Source: an uncultured Christensenella sp. | GTDB taxonomy: Bacteria; Bacillota; Clostridia; Christensenellales; UBA3700 | Direction: 5' to 3' | Assembly: GCA_949284695.1 (NCBI GenBank) | Contig: CASDWJ010000020.1 | Coordinates: 62,001-126,000 of the forward strand | DNA: 64,000 nucleotides | Part shown: positions 1 through 8,568 of the stretch, piece by piece | Layout of the letters: each line of letters opens with the position of its first letter | How positions within the stretch are numbered: position 1 is the first letter of the stretch | Notes under the pieces: generated by a model | What the model saw: the letters and a program-made list of their open reading frames with translations, nothing else | Database searches by the model: none | What the model was told of the DNA's origin: nothing | Program-made: the position numbers and the translations under genes

Positions 1-193
1 AATCCATGCCCGTTCTGTCCACGATCTCCTGAAGCGATACGAGCACCGAAGCGAGAGCTTTGATGCAGATTATCAGTATCACGATACCCGTCGCTACGGC
101 GGCGAGCGCCGCATACTGCCCGTCCGTTTTTTTAAGAAGCAGGCAGGCGATGGCGCCGATAATACCAATTGCTATGAGCCTGAAAACGTCCAT
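1..193 (-). CDS. spoIIIAD: Stage III sporulation protein AD (partial, cut by window edge)
   Basis: The first 64 residues are visible and the gene runs off the left edge. The start reads MDVFRLIAIGIIGAIACLLL, followed by KKTDGQ and a second hydrophobic stretch, the usual SpoIIIAD beginning of two membrane segments around a short basic loop. SpoIIIAD is a membrane component of the SpoIIIA-SpoIIQ channel that links mother cell and forespore. Its ATG shares one base with the TGA stop of spoIIIAC (TGATG), so translation is probably coupled. Family assignment rests on the sequence and on its place after spoIIIAC. Confidence 0.9.
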   Translation of the reverse strand, partial: MDVFRLIAIGIIGAIACLLLKKTDGQYAALAAVATGIVILIICIKALASVLVSLQEIVDRTGMD

Positions 194-390
194 CAGTAAA
201 GACTCAGCACGGATTTGAGACTGTCGAACAGACCGCCGAGCATGTCGAGCACCATCATCAGCACTATCACGAGCCCCGTCAGGGTCACAAGCGTTGCTAT
301 CTCGTCCTTGTCGCTCTTTTTGAGCACGGTATTTATGATTGCGGTAAGCAGACCTACCCCCGCTATCTTGAATATTATCCCAACGTCCAT
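193..390 (-). CDS. spoIIIAC: Stage III sporulation protein AC
   Basis: A 65-residue membrane protein with two hydrophobic helices (about residues 5-19 and 32-55) separated by KKSDKDEIA, the normal size and layout of SpoIIIAC. It is part of the SpoIIIA-SpoIIQ feeding channel built by the mother cell during engulfment. It lies between spoIIIAB and spoIIIAD in the usual operon order and overlaps the spoIIIAD start by one base. Family members are expected to be under sigma-E control; I see no separate promoter in the 12 bp before it. Confidence 0.93.
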   Translation of the reverse strand: MDVGIIFKIAGVGLLTAIINTVLKKSDKDEIATLVTLTGLVIVLMMVLDMLGGLFDSLKSVLSLY

Positions 391-402
391 ATTTCCTCCG
401 TT

Positions 403-903
403 TCAGGCTGCGAGCAACATTGCGGCAAGCCCTGCGAGTATGCCGAGTTTGAAGGACAAAGCACCGTATTTTTTGTAATTTTGCCGCGCAGTTTCAGTTA
501 TCGGTGCAAACAGCGCCTTGTATCTCGCAAGTTCCGCAAGCTGTGTATCGAGATCGGATTTTCCGAGCGAGAAAAGCATTTCGGCGAGTAACCCATGCTC
601 ATACCCGTTCAGAAGCCTCGTTTTTGTCGCGTTTTTACAGTCCTCCTTGCTTACCGAGCCGCTTTTCAACAGGGACAGATATGCGTTCAGTATTCTTGCG
701 AGATCGTCTTTTTTGTCGGATACGAAATTTTCCGTAAGCTCACCGAGCGTGCTCTGAAGAAAAGACATTCCCTTTTCGAGCGAGTCGACGTAGGCGGTTA
801 TGCCGACGAACAGATTGCTCCTCTTGCGGTAATGCGCACCGACTGCGTAACCCACATAGCCCGAGCAGACGAAAAGTATTGCGCCTAACGCGACGTTGAA
901 CAA
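403..903 (-). CDS. spoIIIAB: Stage III sporulation protein AB
   Basis: A 166-residue protein with an N-terminal membrane segment (about residues 5-24), a helical body, and a C-terminal hydrophobic segment (about 150-166). This is the SpoIIIAB layout, which resembles the GspF-type platform proteins of secretion systems. It is thought to act with the SpoIIIAA ATPase in assembling the mother cell-forespore channel. The reading frame overlaps the end of spoIIIAA by 19 bp, which suggests translational coupling. Length is typical of the family. Confidence 0.92.
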   Translation of the reverse strand: MFNVALGAILFVCSGYVGYAVGAHYRKRSNLFVGITAYVDSLEKGMSFLQSTLGELTENFVSDKKDDLARILNAYLSLLKSGSVSKEDCKNATKTRLLNGYEHGLLAEMLFSLGKSDLDTQLAELARYKALFAPITETARQNYKKYGALSFKLGILAGLAAMLLAA

Positions 904-1766
904 TTCTTCAACCTCTCTTTGTCTGTGATATTCACGACTTTCCCGAGTTCTCCGAGTTCTACGAAATATCTGAATATGCCGCCGAGCGCGCCGTAGGTCT
1001 TATCTTTCAGCAGGCTCAGAGCGTCTTTCGCGTGGACGGTCGCAACGACTTTGACGCCCGAGCGACATATGTCGTTGAGGCAGTCTATCTCCTCTTTGCC
1101 GAATATCTCGTCGGTTGCTATCACGTCCGGTCTCATCGCTCTGACTGCGCCTTCGTAACCGCCTTTCTTGGACGAAAACAGCAAGACGTCGGTGTTAGGT
1201 CCGAGATCTGTGGTGGGTATACCGTTGACCGCGGCGCAAAGTTCGTTCCTTTCGTCGACTACGACTATGTTTTTGCCGCTCTCCGAGAGCAGTCTGACGA
1301 ACTCTCTCAATATCGTTGTCTTTCCCATGCCGGGCGGGGAAATTATCAGCGTGTTGTCAAAGTCATTGACTATACCCGTGAGCGCTTCGGCGCATCCGAA
1401 TATCTGCCTCGGTACTCTTATGCAGAGAAAATTGATGTTTTTCAGCGTAAAAAGTCTGCCGTTTTTGTAAACGCCCTCGCCGGATACTCCGATCCTGACG
1501 CCGTCGTCGCAACTGAGAAAGCCGTTGACAAGCTGATTGTTGACTGCGTATACAGAGTGTTTTGTCGCGACGGCGAGCACGTAGTCGACGTCGTCCTTCG
1601 TCACGGTATAGGTGTGTCCGTCCCTGTCTGCGGGAAAATAATATCTGCCGTATTCCGCGACAGACAACGGCTTTCCCGTCCTCATTCTTATCTCTGTCAG
1701 TTTGTCGGTATCGACGCGTGAAAAAATCAGTTCTCTGATTCTTTCCGGCAACAGATCTTTCAGCAT
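885..1766 (-). CDS. spoIIIAA: Stage III sporulation protein AA, secretion-type ATPase
   Basis: ATPase of the SpoIIIA channel, related to type II and IV secretion ATPases. A Walker A motif, SPPGMGKTT, lies near residue 145, followed by a Walker B-like VVVDERNE and the segment ATDEIFGKEE. I place the start at ATG 1766, because GGAGG at 1773-1777 is five bases upstream of it. A GTG at 1772 is in frame but overlaps the ribosome-binding site. The protein is then 293 residues. It is the first gene of spoIIIAA-AB-AC-AD, preceded by a 1.08 kb gap in which I could not find a convincing sigma-E promoter. Confidence 0.94.
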   Translation of the reverse strand: MLKDLLPERIRELIFSRVDTDKLTEIRMRTGKPLSVAEYGRYYFPADRDGHTYTVTKDDVDYVLAVATKHSVYAVNNQLVNGFLSCDDGVRIGVSGEGVYKNGRLFTLKNINFLCIRVPRQIFGCAEALTGIVNDFDNTLIISPPGMGKTTILREFVRLLSESGKNIVVVDERNELCAAVNGIPTTDLGPNTDVLLFSSKKGGYEGAVRAMRPDVIATDEIFGKEEIDCLNDICRSGVKVVATVHAKDALSLLKDKTYGALGGIFRYFVELGELGKVVNITDKERLKNCSTSR

Positions 1767-2848
1767 ATCCACCTCCGCAACTCATCTTTAAACCTGTAAA
1801 CGACAAGCGTTTATTACTTTTTCAGCGAACTCAACAAGCATAAATCTTTGAAAGCCGTTGCGTCGCCCCGTACGCTCTCACAGTCAGACTGCACGACCGT
1901 CCGATTTTTTCACTTGTAAACGTTGACCGTATGTTATGTGACAACGTTCCCTACAAAACATTATCTCTGAAATGCCGCGGTGGTCGTCCGGCGCTTGTGG
2001 CGATAGCAAGTCATTTTCGAGTGAATTATCGATGTATTTTGACGGTTTCAACATTTTTACTGCTTTTAACTGTCGCGGCAAACGCGTTATCATAGTTTTT
2101 CATCAGATCACCGCCCGCAAATACGATCACGTATATCCTGCAAATACGTCGGTAGACACGTCGTGCGCTAACAATGCGTATATGCGGATAACGTATGTAT
2201 CACAAATACGACGATCGAGGTTTATAACGTCATTTCGTCAATTTACTCTCATCACATAAATTCCACCGACTGCCGCGATCAATGCGGTACATACGCTTTT
2301 GCAAGTAAAAACAGCTTAAGACTCAATATGCTGTCATTTTATCGCTCAACAGTCGTTGTCACGTATGCGACTTGTCGGACGGAAGCTTCCCGTATCTCTT
2401 GCGGCACACAATAATCTATGCGGACAAGTCGCCGCTATTCTCAACAGTCAAAATTTTACAAAATTTGCGAAAAAAATATCGTCTGCATAGTTTGGATTTG
2501 ATCTTACATATCGGCTCAATAGTCTTGCGGCGGCTCTCACGTGAAGATCAAATATTTAATTAAAGGTTGTAATTTGGTTGGTTTTACAAAGAAATTGTCT
2601 TAAATTGTTCTGAATTATCGCAGTTTTCATAATAAAAGCAAAATATCGCCGTCTCCGCTCTGTCATATTGCAGACGCGCCCCCGTTTATGAGCATAGAGA
2701 TACGAAAAGCGTTGAAAATAAACCTGATACGATCAAAGCTCTACTCTTTACGCGTAAAAAGTTGAGAATTCAGACGGATTATCCTGCGAGAAAAGTTTAC
2801 GGCAACGAACGGCGCTCTCTGAGAACAGTTAAAATATCGATTTTGAGT
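1767..2848. other. 1.08 kb gene-free interval upstream of spoIIIAA
   Basis: No convincing coding sequence, tRNA or known RNA is seen on either strand. Short open frames occur, but they lack ribosome-binding sites and family features. The DNA is visibly richer in A and T than the flanking genes. It must hold the spoIIIA promoter. The nearest sigma-E-like match, CATACGGT on the minus strand near 1926-1933, lacks a fitting -35 element. Confidence 0.6.
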
Positions 2849-2880
2849 AAAAAAATTGCCGCGACCAAAAAGGCCGCGGC
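2849..2880 (-). terminator. Rho-independent terminator after efp
   Basis: On the minus strand GCCGCGGCC pairs with GGTCGCGGC (nine pairs, one G-T) around a TTTTT loop, followed by AATTTTTTT. It lies 18 bp past the efp stop and ends the long rimP-to-efp gene run. Confidence 0.9.
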
Positions 2881-2898
2881 TGAAATATCCGATTTGCG

Positions 2899-3465
2899 TT
2901 ATACTCTCGACATATAAGAACCGGTGCGGGTGTCAACTCTGATCGTATCGCCTTCGTTTACAAAGAGCGGCACGTTGAGCGTATAGCCCGTCTCGAGCGT
3001 TGCGGGTTTGGTCGCATTGGTCGTGGTGTTGCCCTTGACGCCGGGTTCGCTGTGGACGATCTTGAGTTCGACGAAGTTGGGAGCTTCGACGGAGAACGGG
3101 TTGCCGTTGTAGAAAGATACGGTAACTTCACCGTTTTCGGGGACGAACTGAAGCGCTTCTTCGCAGACTTCCTTGTTGAGCGGGATCATATCGAAAGTCT
3201 CGTTGTCCATGAAATAATAGAGATCGCCGTCGTTGTAGGAATAGACCATAGTCTTGCGCTCGATGTGCGCCGTCGGGAACTTGTCCGTCGGGTTGAAAGT
3301 CATTTCGATAACGCCGCCAGAAATGACGTTGCGCAGTTTTGTTCTTACGAACGCCGCGCCTTTGCCCGGTTTGACGTGCAAAAAGTCAACGATAGTCATG
3401 ACCTTGCCGTCCATCTCGAAAGTAATGCCTTTTCTGAAATCGCCTGCCAATATAAAATCAGCCAT
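2899..3465 (-). CDS. efp: Translation elongation factor P
   Basis: EF-P relieves ribosome stalling at consecutive prolines. The 188-residue length is standard. The N-terminal KOW-like domain carries [17 protein letters not shown], with the tip lysine of PGKG at residue 35, the site that is modified in many bacteria. Two OB domains follow; the C-terminal end has [17 protein letters not shown], matching the family consensus. A GGAGG sequence precedes the ATG. The gene follows pepP by 70 bp, the common pepP-efp pairing, and is followed by a strong terminator. Confidence 0.97.
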   Translation of the reverse strand: MADFILAGDFRKGITFEMDGKVMTIVDFLHVKPGKGAAFVRTKLRNVISGGVIEMTFNPTDKFPTAHIERKTMVYSYNDGDLYYFMDNETFDMIPLNKEVCEEALQFVPENGEVTVSFYNGNPFSVEAPNFVELKIVHSEPGVKGNTTTNATKPATLETGYTLNVPLFVNEGDTIRVDTRTGSYMSRV

Positions 3466-3507
3466 AAAAAACCTCCATTTTGCTTGCTAAGTTTTTATCG
3501 ACTACGG

Positions 3508-3513
3508 ATTATA
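3508..3513 (-). promoter_or_regulatory. Possible efp promoter (-10 element)
   Basis: A perfect TATAAT -10 hexamer lies in the pepP-efp gap, 42 bp before the efp ATG. The TTGACT further upstream is 20 bp away, too far for a standard -35, so this is a tentative internal promoter. Confidence 0.4.
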
Positions 3514-3535
3514 CCGTAAATTCCGTTGTTTGCAG

Positions 3536-4579
3536 TCAAAGCGTTATCAGCTTTTTTTCTGCGCTTGTAAGCACTTCGACGCCGCCTTCGGTAACGAGCG
3601 CCATATCCTCTATTCTTATTCCGAATTGTCCCGGCAGATAGACGCCGGGCTCTACGGTGATAACGTTGCCCGCGACGAGCCTATCCTGACACCTCGGTGA
3701 AAAGGACGGCATTTCGTGTATCTCCACCCCGAGACTATGCCCGAGCGAATGAGTAAAATATCCGTCGAGACCGTGTTTTGCAAGGCTTTGTCTCGCGACT
3801 GCGTCAACGTCGCAACACTTCAGATCGGGTCTTATGACCTTTTCCGCCGCGAGATTGGCTTCGAGTACCGCGTCGTAAGCTCTCGCTTTTGCTCCGTCGA
3901 CTGCGCCGAGCGCGACCGTCCTCGTCATGTCGGAACAATATCCCTTGTATTTCGCGCCGAAGTCCATCGTGACGAATTCGCCTTCGCCGAGTGCCCTCAT
4001 GCTCCTGTGCGCGTGCGGTTTGCTGCCGTTTTCGCCAAACGCGACTATACTGTCGAACGCGAGCTCGCAACCCCTGCTCAATATCGCATATTCGAGCTTT
4101 GCGGCGATCTCGATCTCGGTCACGCCTTTTCTGATAAAAGGCAGGATCTCGTCAAATGCCTGCTCTGTGACTTTCTGCGCGCACTTGATAAGAGATATTT
4201 CACGCGCCGATTTCACAGCTCTCATCTCAGCAAGCGCGCCGTCTATGGCGACAATGCCGATGTCTGAGAACAACTGCCTTATCTCCGAGTATTCCGCATA
4301 AGTCACGCCGTATTCGACGCCGAGAGACTTGATGCCGAGCCTTGAAGTCAACCCGACTATTTCCTGCAGTCCGCCGAGGCAGACATTGAAATTCCCTTTA
4401 AGAAAATCGGTTGCTTCTTCATAGTAGCGCATATCGGTGAAAAAGTAGTTTTCCCCGCGCGTAAGAAGTATGCGGCAATTACTGCTCTCGTATCCTCCGA
4501 TATAAAAGGTGTTGGGAGCCGTCGTCACGAGCGCGGCGTCAACGCCGTATTTTTCAAGTATATCCGAGTAGCCGTTCAT
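3536..4579 (-). CDS. pepP: Xaa-Pro aminopeptidase (M24 family)
   Basis: A 347-residue metallopeptidase that removes N-terminal residues preceding proline. The N-terminal creatinase-like domain is followed by the M24 pita-bread fold. Metal-ligand segments are visible: MDFGAKYKGYCSDMTRT (two Asp), HSLGHSLGVEIHEMP (His), ITVEPGVYLPG and GIRIEDM (two Glu). The start fits the family N terminus. There is no Shine-Dalgarno sequence before the ATG, and a promoter -10 element ends 8 nt before it, so the mRNA may have almost no leader. It lies between the endonuclease IV-like gene and efp. Confidence 0.94.
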   Translation of the reverse strand: MNGYSDILEKYGVDAALVTTAPNTFYIGGYESSNCRILLTRGENYFFTDMRYYEEATDFLKGNFNVCLGGLQEIVGLTSRLGIKSLGVEYGVTYAEYSEIRQLFSDIGIVAIDGALAEMRAVKSAREISLIKCAQKVTEQAFDEILPFIRKGVTEIEIAAKLEYAILSRGCELAFDSIVAFGENGSKPHAHRSMRALGEGEFVTMDFGAKYKGYCSDMTRTVALGAVDGAKARAYDAVLEANLAAEKVIRPDLKCCDVDAVARQSLAKHGLDGYFTHSLGHSLGVEIHEMPSFSPRCQDRLVAGNVITVEPGVYLPGQFGIRIEDMALVTEGGVEVLTSAEKKLITL

Positions 4580-4587
4580 ACTCTAAT

Positions 4588-4616
4588 ATTTTATCATAAA
4601 GCGTCTTCTTTGTAAA
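4588..4616 (-). promoter_or_regulatory. pepP promoter, predicted near-leaderless
   Basis: TTTACA (4611-4616), a 17-bp spacer, then TAAAAT (4588-4593) preceded by TGA. With the usual +1 seven bases downstream, transcription would start about 2 nt before the pepP ATG. Confidence 0.6.
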
Positions 4617-4619
4617 GAA

Positions 4620-5465
4620 TTAAAGCGATTTATAATAGTTTTTCATCGCTATAGCGTCATTCGTCTGCGTTCCCGCCGATTCGCACGCGATATACGGTTC
4701 CAGCTTATAATCGGCTATCACTCTGAGCATAGGCTCGAAATCCGGCCCGTACTTTTCGTCCTCAAAAGTCAGATGTCTCAGCTCGCCCTTGTCCGTGTAC
4801 TGTATCTTGCTGAAATGCACGTGCATATTTTTCGTCTTGAAGTCGCCAAGCGTATCCGCAAGTCTGTCGACTATCCTCTTGTAGTCGTCGTAGCCTTTGA
4901 TCGCGCCGCAATCGCGCGCATTCAGATGCCCGAAGTCGATACACGGTAGCAGCGTGTCGTAGTCTTTGCACATGGCGATCACTTCTTCGAGGTCGCCGAG
5001 CTGAGACTTCTTGCCCATCGTCTCCGCGCATAGCCAGAGGTCGTCAAAGCCGTATTCGTGTTTGAGTCTCATAACGAGCTCGAGTCTATCAAGAAGCACC
5101 TTCATCGCGTCTCCGCGCGCCGCTTTGAGCGGAGAGCCCGGGTGAAACACGCATCTTTTGCCGCCGAACCACCTGAGCGCCCTCAGCGACGAAAAGATAT
5201 ATTCGTGGTTGTTTTTCGCTTTTTCTTCTTCGAGCGTCGCGAGGTTGATAAAATATGGCGCGTGTACGGAAAATTCCACGTTGTACCTGTCAAACTCCTC
5301 ACCTATGTCGCGAGCGGTCTTTTCGGTTATCCTTACACCTCTGCCGAACGAATATTCAAAGCAGTCCAATCCGAGATCGGCAAGCCACTTCGCCTCCTGT
5401 ATCGTATGCGAATATCCCTCGGCGGCGAAGCGCTCACAACTTCCGCTCGGTCCGAATTTTATCAT
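4620..5465 (-). CDS. Endonuclease IV-like TIM-barrel protein
   Basis: A 281-residue member of the AP endonuclease 2 / xylose isomerase-like TIM-barrel superfamily. Segments in endonuclease IV order are visible: SVHAPYFINLA, CVFHPGSPL, CAETMGK, CIDFGHLNARD, MHVHFSK and YIACESAG, which supply the His, Glu and Asp residues that bind the three zincs in Nfo. It may therefore be an AP endonuclease that cuts abasic sites, but the barrel family also contains sugar isomerases and I cannot exclude that role. It has a strong GGGAGG site and starts 2 bp after the ribF stop, so it is in the ribF transcript. Confidence 0.8.
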   Translation of the reverse strand: MIKFGPSGSCERFAAEGYSHTIQEAKWLADLGLDCFEYSFGRGVRITEKTARDIGEEFDRYNVEFSVHAPYFINLATLEEEKAKNNHEYIFSSLRALRWFGGKRCVFHPGSPLKAARGDAMKVLLDRLELVMRLKHEYGFDDLWLCAETMGKKSQLGDLEEVIAMCKDYDTLLPCIDFGHLNARDCGAIKGYDDYKRIVDRLADTLGDFKTKNMHVHFSKIQYTDKGELRHLTFEDEKYGPDFEPMLRVIADYKLEPYIACESAGTQTNDAIAMKNYYKSL

Positions 5466-5467
5466 AT

Positions 5468-6382
5468 TTACCTCCCGAGAACTCTCGCGATATCGGCGGA
5501 TATCTGCGCTGACAGTTCCTCTTTAGTATCGAATTTTCTGACGTCTCTGAGTCGCTTGACGAATTCCACGACGATGAATTTGCCGTAGATATCCTTATCC
5601 CAATGCAGGATATAAGACTCGACGTTGTAGTGTTCGTCGCCGAAAGTGGGATGTGCCCCCACGCTCGTGACCGCCCTGAGCCGCACGCCGTCCACGAGCA
5701 CGTTGGTGTCGTAAACTCCGCTTGCGATGCGCAATTTTTCTTCGGGCAAGTCAACGTTCGCCGTCGGAGTGCCGATCGTCACGCCGTCGTGCCTTCCCTT
5801 TACGACTCTGCCCGCAACTATATAAGGAAGCGGAAGAAGCGCATTGACCTTTTCTATCTCGCCGCGCACTACCATTTCTCTGATCTCGCGGCTTGCGATC
5901 TTCCTGCCTTCGGCATATTCTATCATATCTACGATATGGCAGTCGACGTTGCGCGCCTTGCAATACTTCACGAGCGTATCGGCATTGCCGCTTGCGCCCG
6001 AGCCGTATGTATAATCGCTGCCCGCTATCACGGTATCCACGTTGAATCTGTCGAACAGTCCGTCGAGAAAATCTTCAGCGGACGTGGAAAAGAACTTTTC
6101 GTCGGGCGTTGCCTTGATCACGACGTCTACGCCGAGTTGCCAAAGCCTGAAAACGCGCTCTTTATACGTGAAAATCTCTTTTTCTGTCCTGCCGAGAGCG
6201 TTAAACGGATTTTCTGAAAAAGTGAATACGGCGCATTTCGCCCCGCATATGCGCGCGAACAGCCGAGCCCTCTGAATGAGCGCGTTGTGGCCGCGGTGCA
6301 CGCAGTCGAAAAACCCGAGGCAAAGCACTATCGGGTCGCCGCAACCGTTTTTATAGTCGATTTCCTTAAGCGTTTTTGTCAT
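5468..6382 (-). CDS. ribF: Bifunctional riboflavin kinase / FAD synthetase
   Basis: Makes FMN and then FAD from riboflavin. The 304-residue length is typical. The N-terminal nucleotidyltransferase carries FDCVHRGHNALI (HxGH class) and the C-terminal flavokinase carries VKGRHDGVTIGTPTANVDLP (GTPTAN motif) and an ESYILHWD segment. The start ATG overlaps the truB stop as ATGA, so the two are translationally coupled. The order truB-ribF within the rimP-nusA-infB run is standard for Bacillota. Confidence 0.96.
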   Translation of the reverse strand: MTKTLKEIDYKNGCGDPIVLCLGFFDCVHRGHNALIQRARLFARICGAKCAVFTFSENPFNALGRTEKEIFTYKERVFRLWQLGVDVVIKATPDEKFFSTSAEDFLDGLFDRFNVDTVIAGSDYTYGSGASGNADTLVKYCKARNVDCHIVDMIEYAEGRKIASREIREMVVRGEIEKVNALLPLPYIVAGRVVKGRHDGVTIGTPTANVDLPEEKLRIASGVYDTNVLVDGVRLRAVTSVGAHPTFGDEHYNVESYILHWDKDIYGKFIVVEFVKRLRDVRKFDTKEELSAQISADIARVLGR

Positions 6383-7257
6383 AGATGAGTTTCCAGTTTG
6401 ATATATCCGTCTTTTGCCGCGCCTATGCCGATGACGTTGCCGTCATGCCTGACGACGAACTTGCCGTCGTCCGCGGCGCAAGCTACGGTCATGCCGTTTT
6501 TCAATTTGCGCGCCATAACTTCGTCCGCGTCTAAGAACGGGAAAAATCTTTTGAGCACCTCGTCGTCACTTACCGTATGCGCGAGCGGGTCTGCGAGAAA
6601 ATCCTCAAGCGAGACAGCTTCGTCTTTTGAAAAACCAGCGCAACCCGTACGCTCAAGCGCAGACATATACGCGAGTACGTCAAGTTTTTCGGCGAGATCT
6701 CTGCAAATGCTCCTGATATACGTACCCGACCCGCATACGATCTCGAGCCTGAGCTCCGCAACTCTGTCGAAGCCGTCTTTGTATTCGTATATCGGTCTTA
6801 GCGAGTATATCTTCACTTTCTTGGGCGCGATCTCGACTTTTTTGCCCTTTCTCGCGAGTTTGTAAGCGCGCACGCCGTTGACGTTGACCGCGCTGTACGC
6901 TGGCGGCACCTGATCTATCTCTCCGATAAAGGTCTTAAGCGCCTTGTTTACGTCCTGCATATAAGGATAATCGCAGTTTTCACCCGTGACGGTACCTTCT
7001 GCGTCTAAAGTATCTGTCGATTTGCCGAATTCAAAGGTCGCGATATAGGTCTTTTTACCCTGCTGGACGTAGTCGAAAAGTCTCGTCAGCTTTTCAAACC
7101 CGAGCACGAGCACTCCCTCTGCCGCCGGATCGAGCGTACCAGTATGCCCGCATTTTATCTTGCGTCCGAGCGCTTTCGAGACAGCGTTCCTGCACTTGAT
7201 CACGACGTCGCTCGATGACATTCCTCGCGGTTTGTATATCACTGCCGCAAAATTCAT
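6379..7257 (-). CDS. truB: tRNA pseudouridine-55 synthase
   Basis: Isomerises U55 in the T-loop of tRNAs. Near the N terminus GMSSSDVV and GHTGTLDPAAEGVLVLGF contain the catalytic Asp (residue 43 with this start). KKTYIATFEFGKSTDTLDAEG and SGTYIRSICRDLAEKL follow in the family order. I chose ATG 7257, giving 292 residues, because it overlaps the nrnA stop as ATGA. An upstream in-frame start at 7272 adds only five residues and lies inside nrnA. Confidence 0.96.
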   Translation of the reverse strand: MNFAAVIYKPRGMSSSDVVIKCRNAVSKALGRKIKCGHTGTLDPAAEGVLVLGFEKLTRLFDYVQQGKKTYIATFEFGKSTDTLDAEGTVTGENCDYPYMQDVNKALKTFIGEIDQVPPAYSAVNVNGVRAYKLARKGKKVEIAPKKVKIYSLRPIYEYKDGFDRVAELRLEIVCGSGTYIRSICRDLAEKLDVLAYMSALERTGCAGFSKDEAVSLEDFLADPLAHTVSDDEVLKRFFPFLDADEVMARKLKNGMTVACAADDGKFVVRHDGNVIGIGAAKDGYIKLETHL

Positions 7258-8231
7258 AGACAATCCCTGCAAGCCTTGAGGACCTTGTCCTTTACGTCCT
7301 CAAAGAAGCCGCTGACACGACATCCCGCCGCATTCTTATGCCCGCCGCCTCCGAATATCGCGGCGATCTCGTCCGCGGCGACTCCGTCCACCGTGCGGAA
7401 GCTGACTTTGTATTGCATGTCGCCTTTTGTCTCCGTGACGGAAAAGGCTATCTTCACGTCTTGTATGTCGAGAACACAGTTGATTATGCCCTCTGTATCA
7501 GCTTCTGTCGTTCCCGTCGCTTCAAAGTCGGCTTTTGTGAAAAATACGCCCGCGATCGCGCCGTCGTCATATAGCTTTGCCGCGGAAAGCACTCGGTTTT
7601 TCAGCCTGAACACGTTGTAATCGACTTTCTTGAAGAAATTGTCGAATATTTCGTTGGCTTTGAAGTCGTATTTTATCAGAGCCGCAGCAGTCAGCAACGT
7701 CTTTTCGCTTACTGATGAGAAAGAAAAACCTCCGCTGTCCGTGACGAGCGCGCAATAAAGGAGCTTTGCCACGGTATCGTCCAGACACTTTCTGCGCTTG
7801 TCCATCGCCGAGATCAGGTCGAAAGCAACTTCTGCAGTCGCCGCCGCATCGGTCACGACTATATTGAGGTCGCCCCTCCTGCCGCGCGTGATGTGATGAT
7901 CCACGAAAATGCGGTACTTGCAGGAATAATATGCGCGGTCGTACGCGCCGAGTCTGCCGTCGTCCGAACAGTCTACCGCGATCGCGAGGTCACACTGGCT
8001 GAATTCTACGGAATTATAGAGTTCGAGCCCGTCGAGGTAATAAAGTTTATCGTTGAAAACGCCGTCGCAAAAAACGTATGGCTGTTTACCATACGTCTTC
8101 AATGCGCGGTAAAGCGCAAGCGCGCTGCCGCAAGTGTCTCCGTCGGGATTGATATGGCTGAACAACGCGATCGTCTGCGCCTTGTCCACCGCCTTGAGAA
8201 ATTTTTCAATCTGCTGATCGTTTACCGTCAT
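7254..8231 (-). CDS. nrnA: Bifunctional oligoribonuclease / PAP phosphatase (DHH family)
   Basis: Degrades short RNA oligonucleotides and 3'-phosphoadenosine 5'-phosphate. DHH-domain motifs are seen in order: FSHINPDGDTCGSALAL, AVDCSDDGRLG, VDHHITR. The DHHA1 domain ends with FGGGGHKNAAGCRVSG. The 325-residue length is normal. The gene overlaps rbfA by 26 bp upstream and truB by 4 bp downstream. nrnA in the infB-rbfA-truB run is common in Bacillota. Confidence 0.94.
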   Translation of the reverse strand: MTVNDQQIEKFLKAVDKAQTIALFSHINPDGDTCGSALALYRALKTYGKQPYVFCDGVFNDKLYYLDGLELYNSVEFSQCDLAIAVDCSDDGRLGAYDRAYYSCKYRIFVDHHITRGRRGDLNIVVTDAAATAEVAFDLISAMDKRRKCLDDTVAKLLYCALVTDSGGFSFSSVSEKTLLTAAALIKYDFKANEIFDNFFKKVDYNVFRLKNRVLSAAKLYDDGAIAGVFFTKADFEATGTTEADTEGIINCVLDIQDVKIAFSVTETKGDMQYKVSFRTVDGVAADEIAAIFGGGGHKNAAGCRVSGFFEDVKDKVLKACRDCL

Positions 8232-8568
8232 TTTTACTCAACTCCGTCAGTCTTTTATCCATGCTCATACCGTAGCTGACAGACGTGTCGAGTATAAACC
8301 GAAGCGACGGTATCGCACGCAGTATCATCATGTTCTTGAGTCTGGATTTTATATATCCCTGCGCGCTGTTGAGTCCCGCAAGGACTTCGTCTTCGGCGCC
8401 GTCCGCGCCGAATATACTCACGTAAACTTTCGCAAGAGTCAGATCTTTGTCGACGCTGACTTCCATTACGCTGATCATGCCTTTCACCCTCGGATCGCGC
8501 ACTCCGTCGCGAAGGATCTCGGCAAGCTGTCTTTTGAGTTCGGAATTTATTCTGTCAAGCCTATTCAT
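8206..8568 (-). CDS. rbfA: Ribosome-binding factor A
   Basis: Small KH-fold factor for late maturation of the 30S subunit and 16S rRNA 5' end. It has 120 residues, starts [20 protein letters not shown], then GVRDPRVKGMISVMEVSVD and the family segment LNSAQGYIKSRL. The start lies 8 bp inside the infB end and the stop lies inside nrnA, indicating a tightly coupled operon. Confidence 0.95.
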   Translation of the reverse strand: MNRLDRINSELKRQLAEILRDGVRDPRVKGMISVMEVSVDKDLTLAKVYVSIFGADGAEDEVLAGLNSAQGYIKSRLKNMMILRAIPSLRFILDTSVSYGMSMDKRLTELSKNDGKRSAD

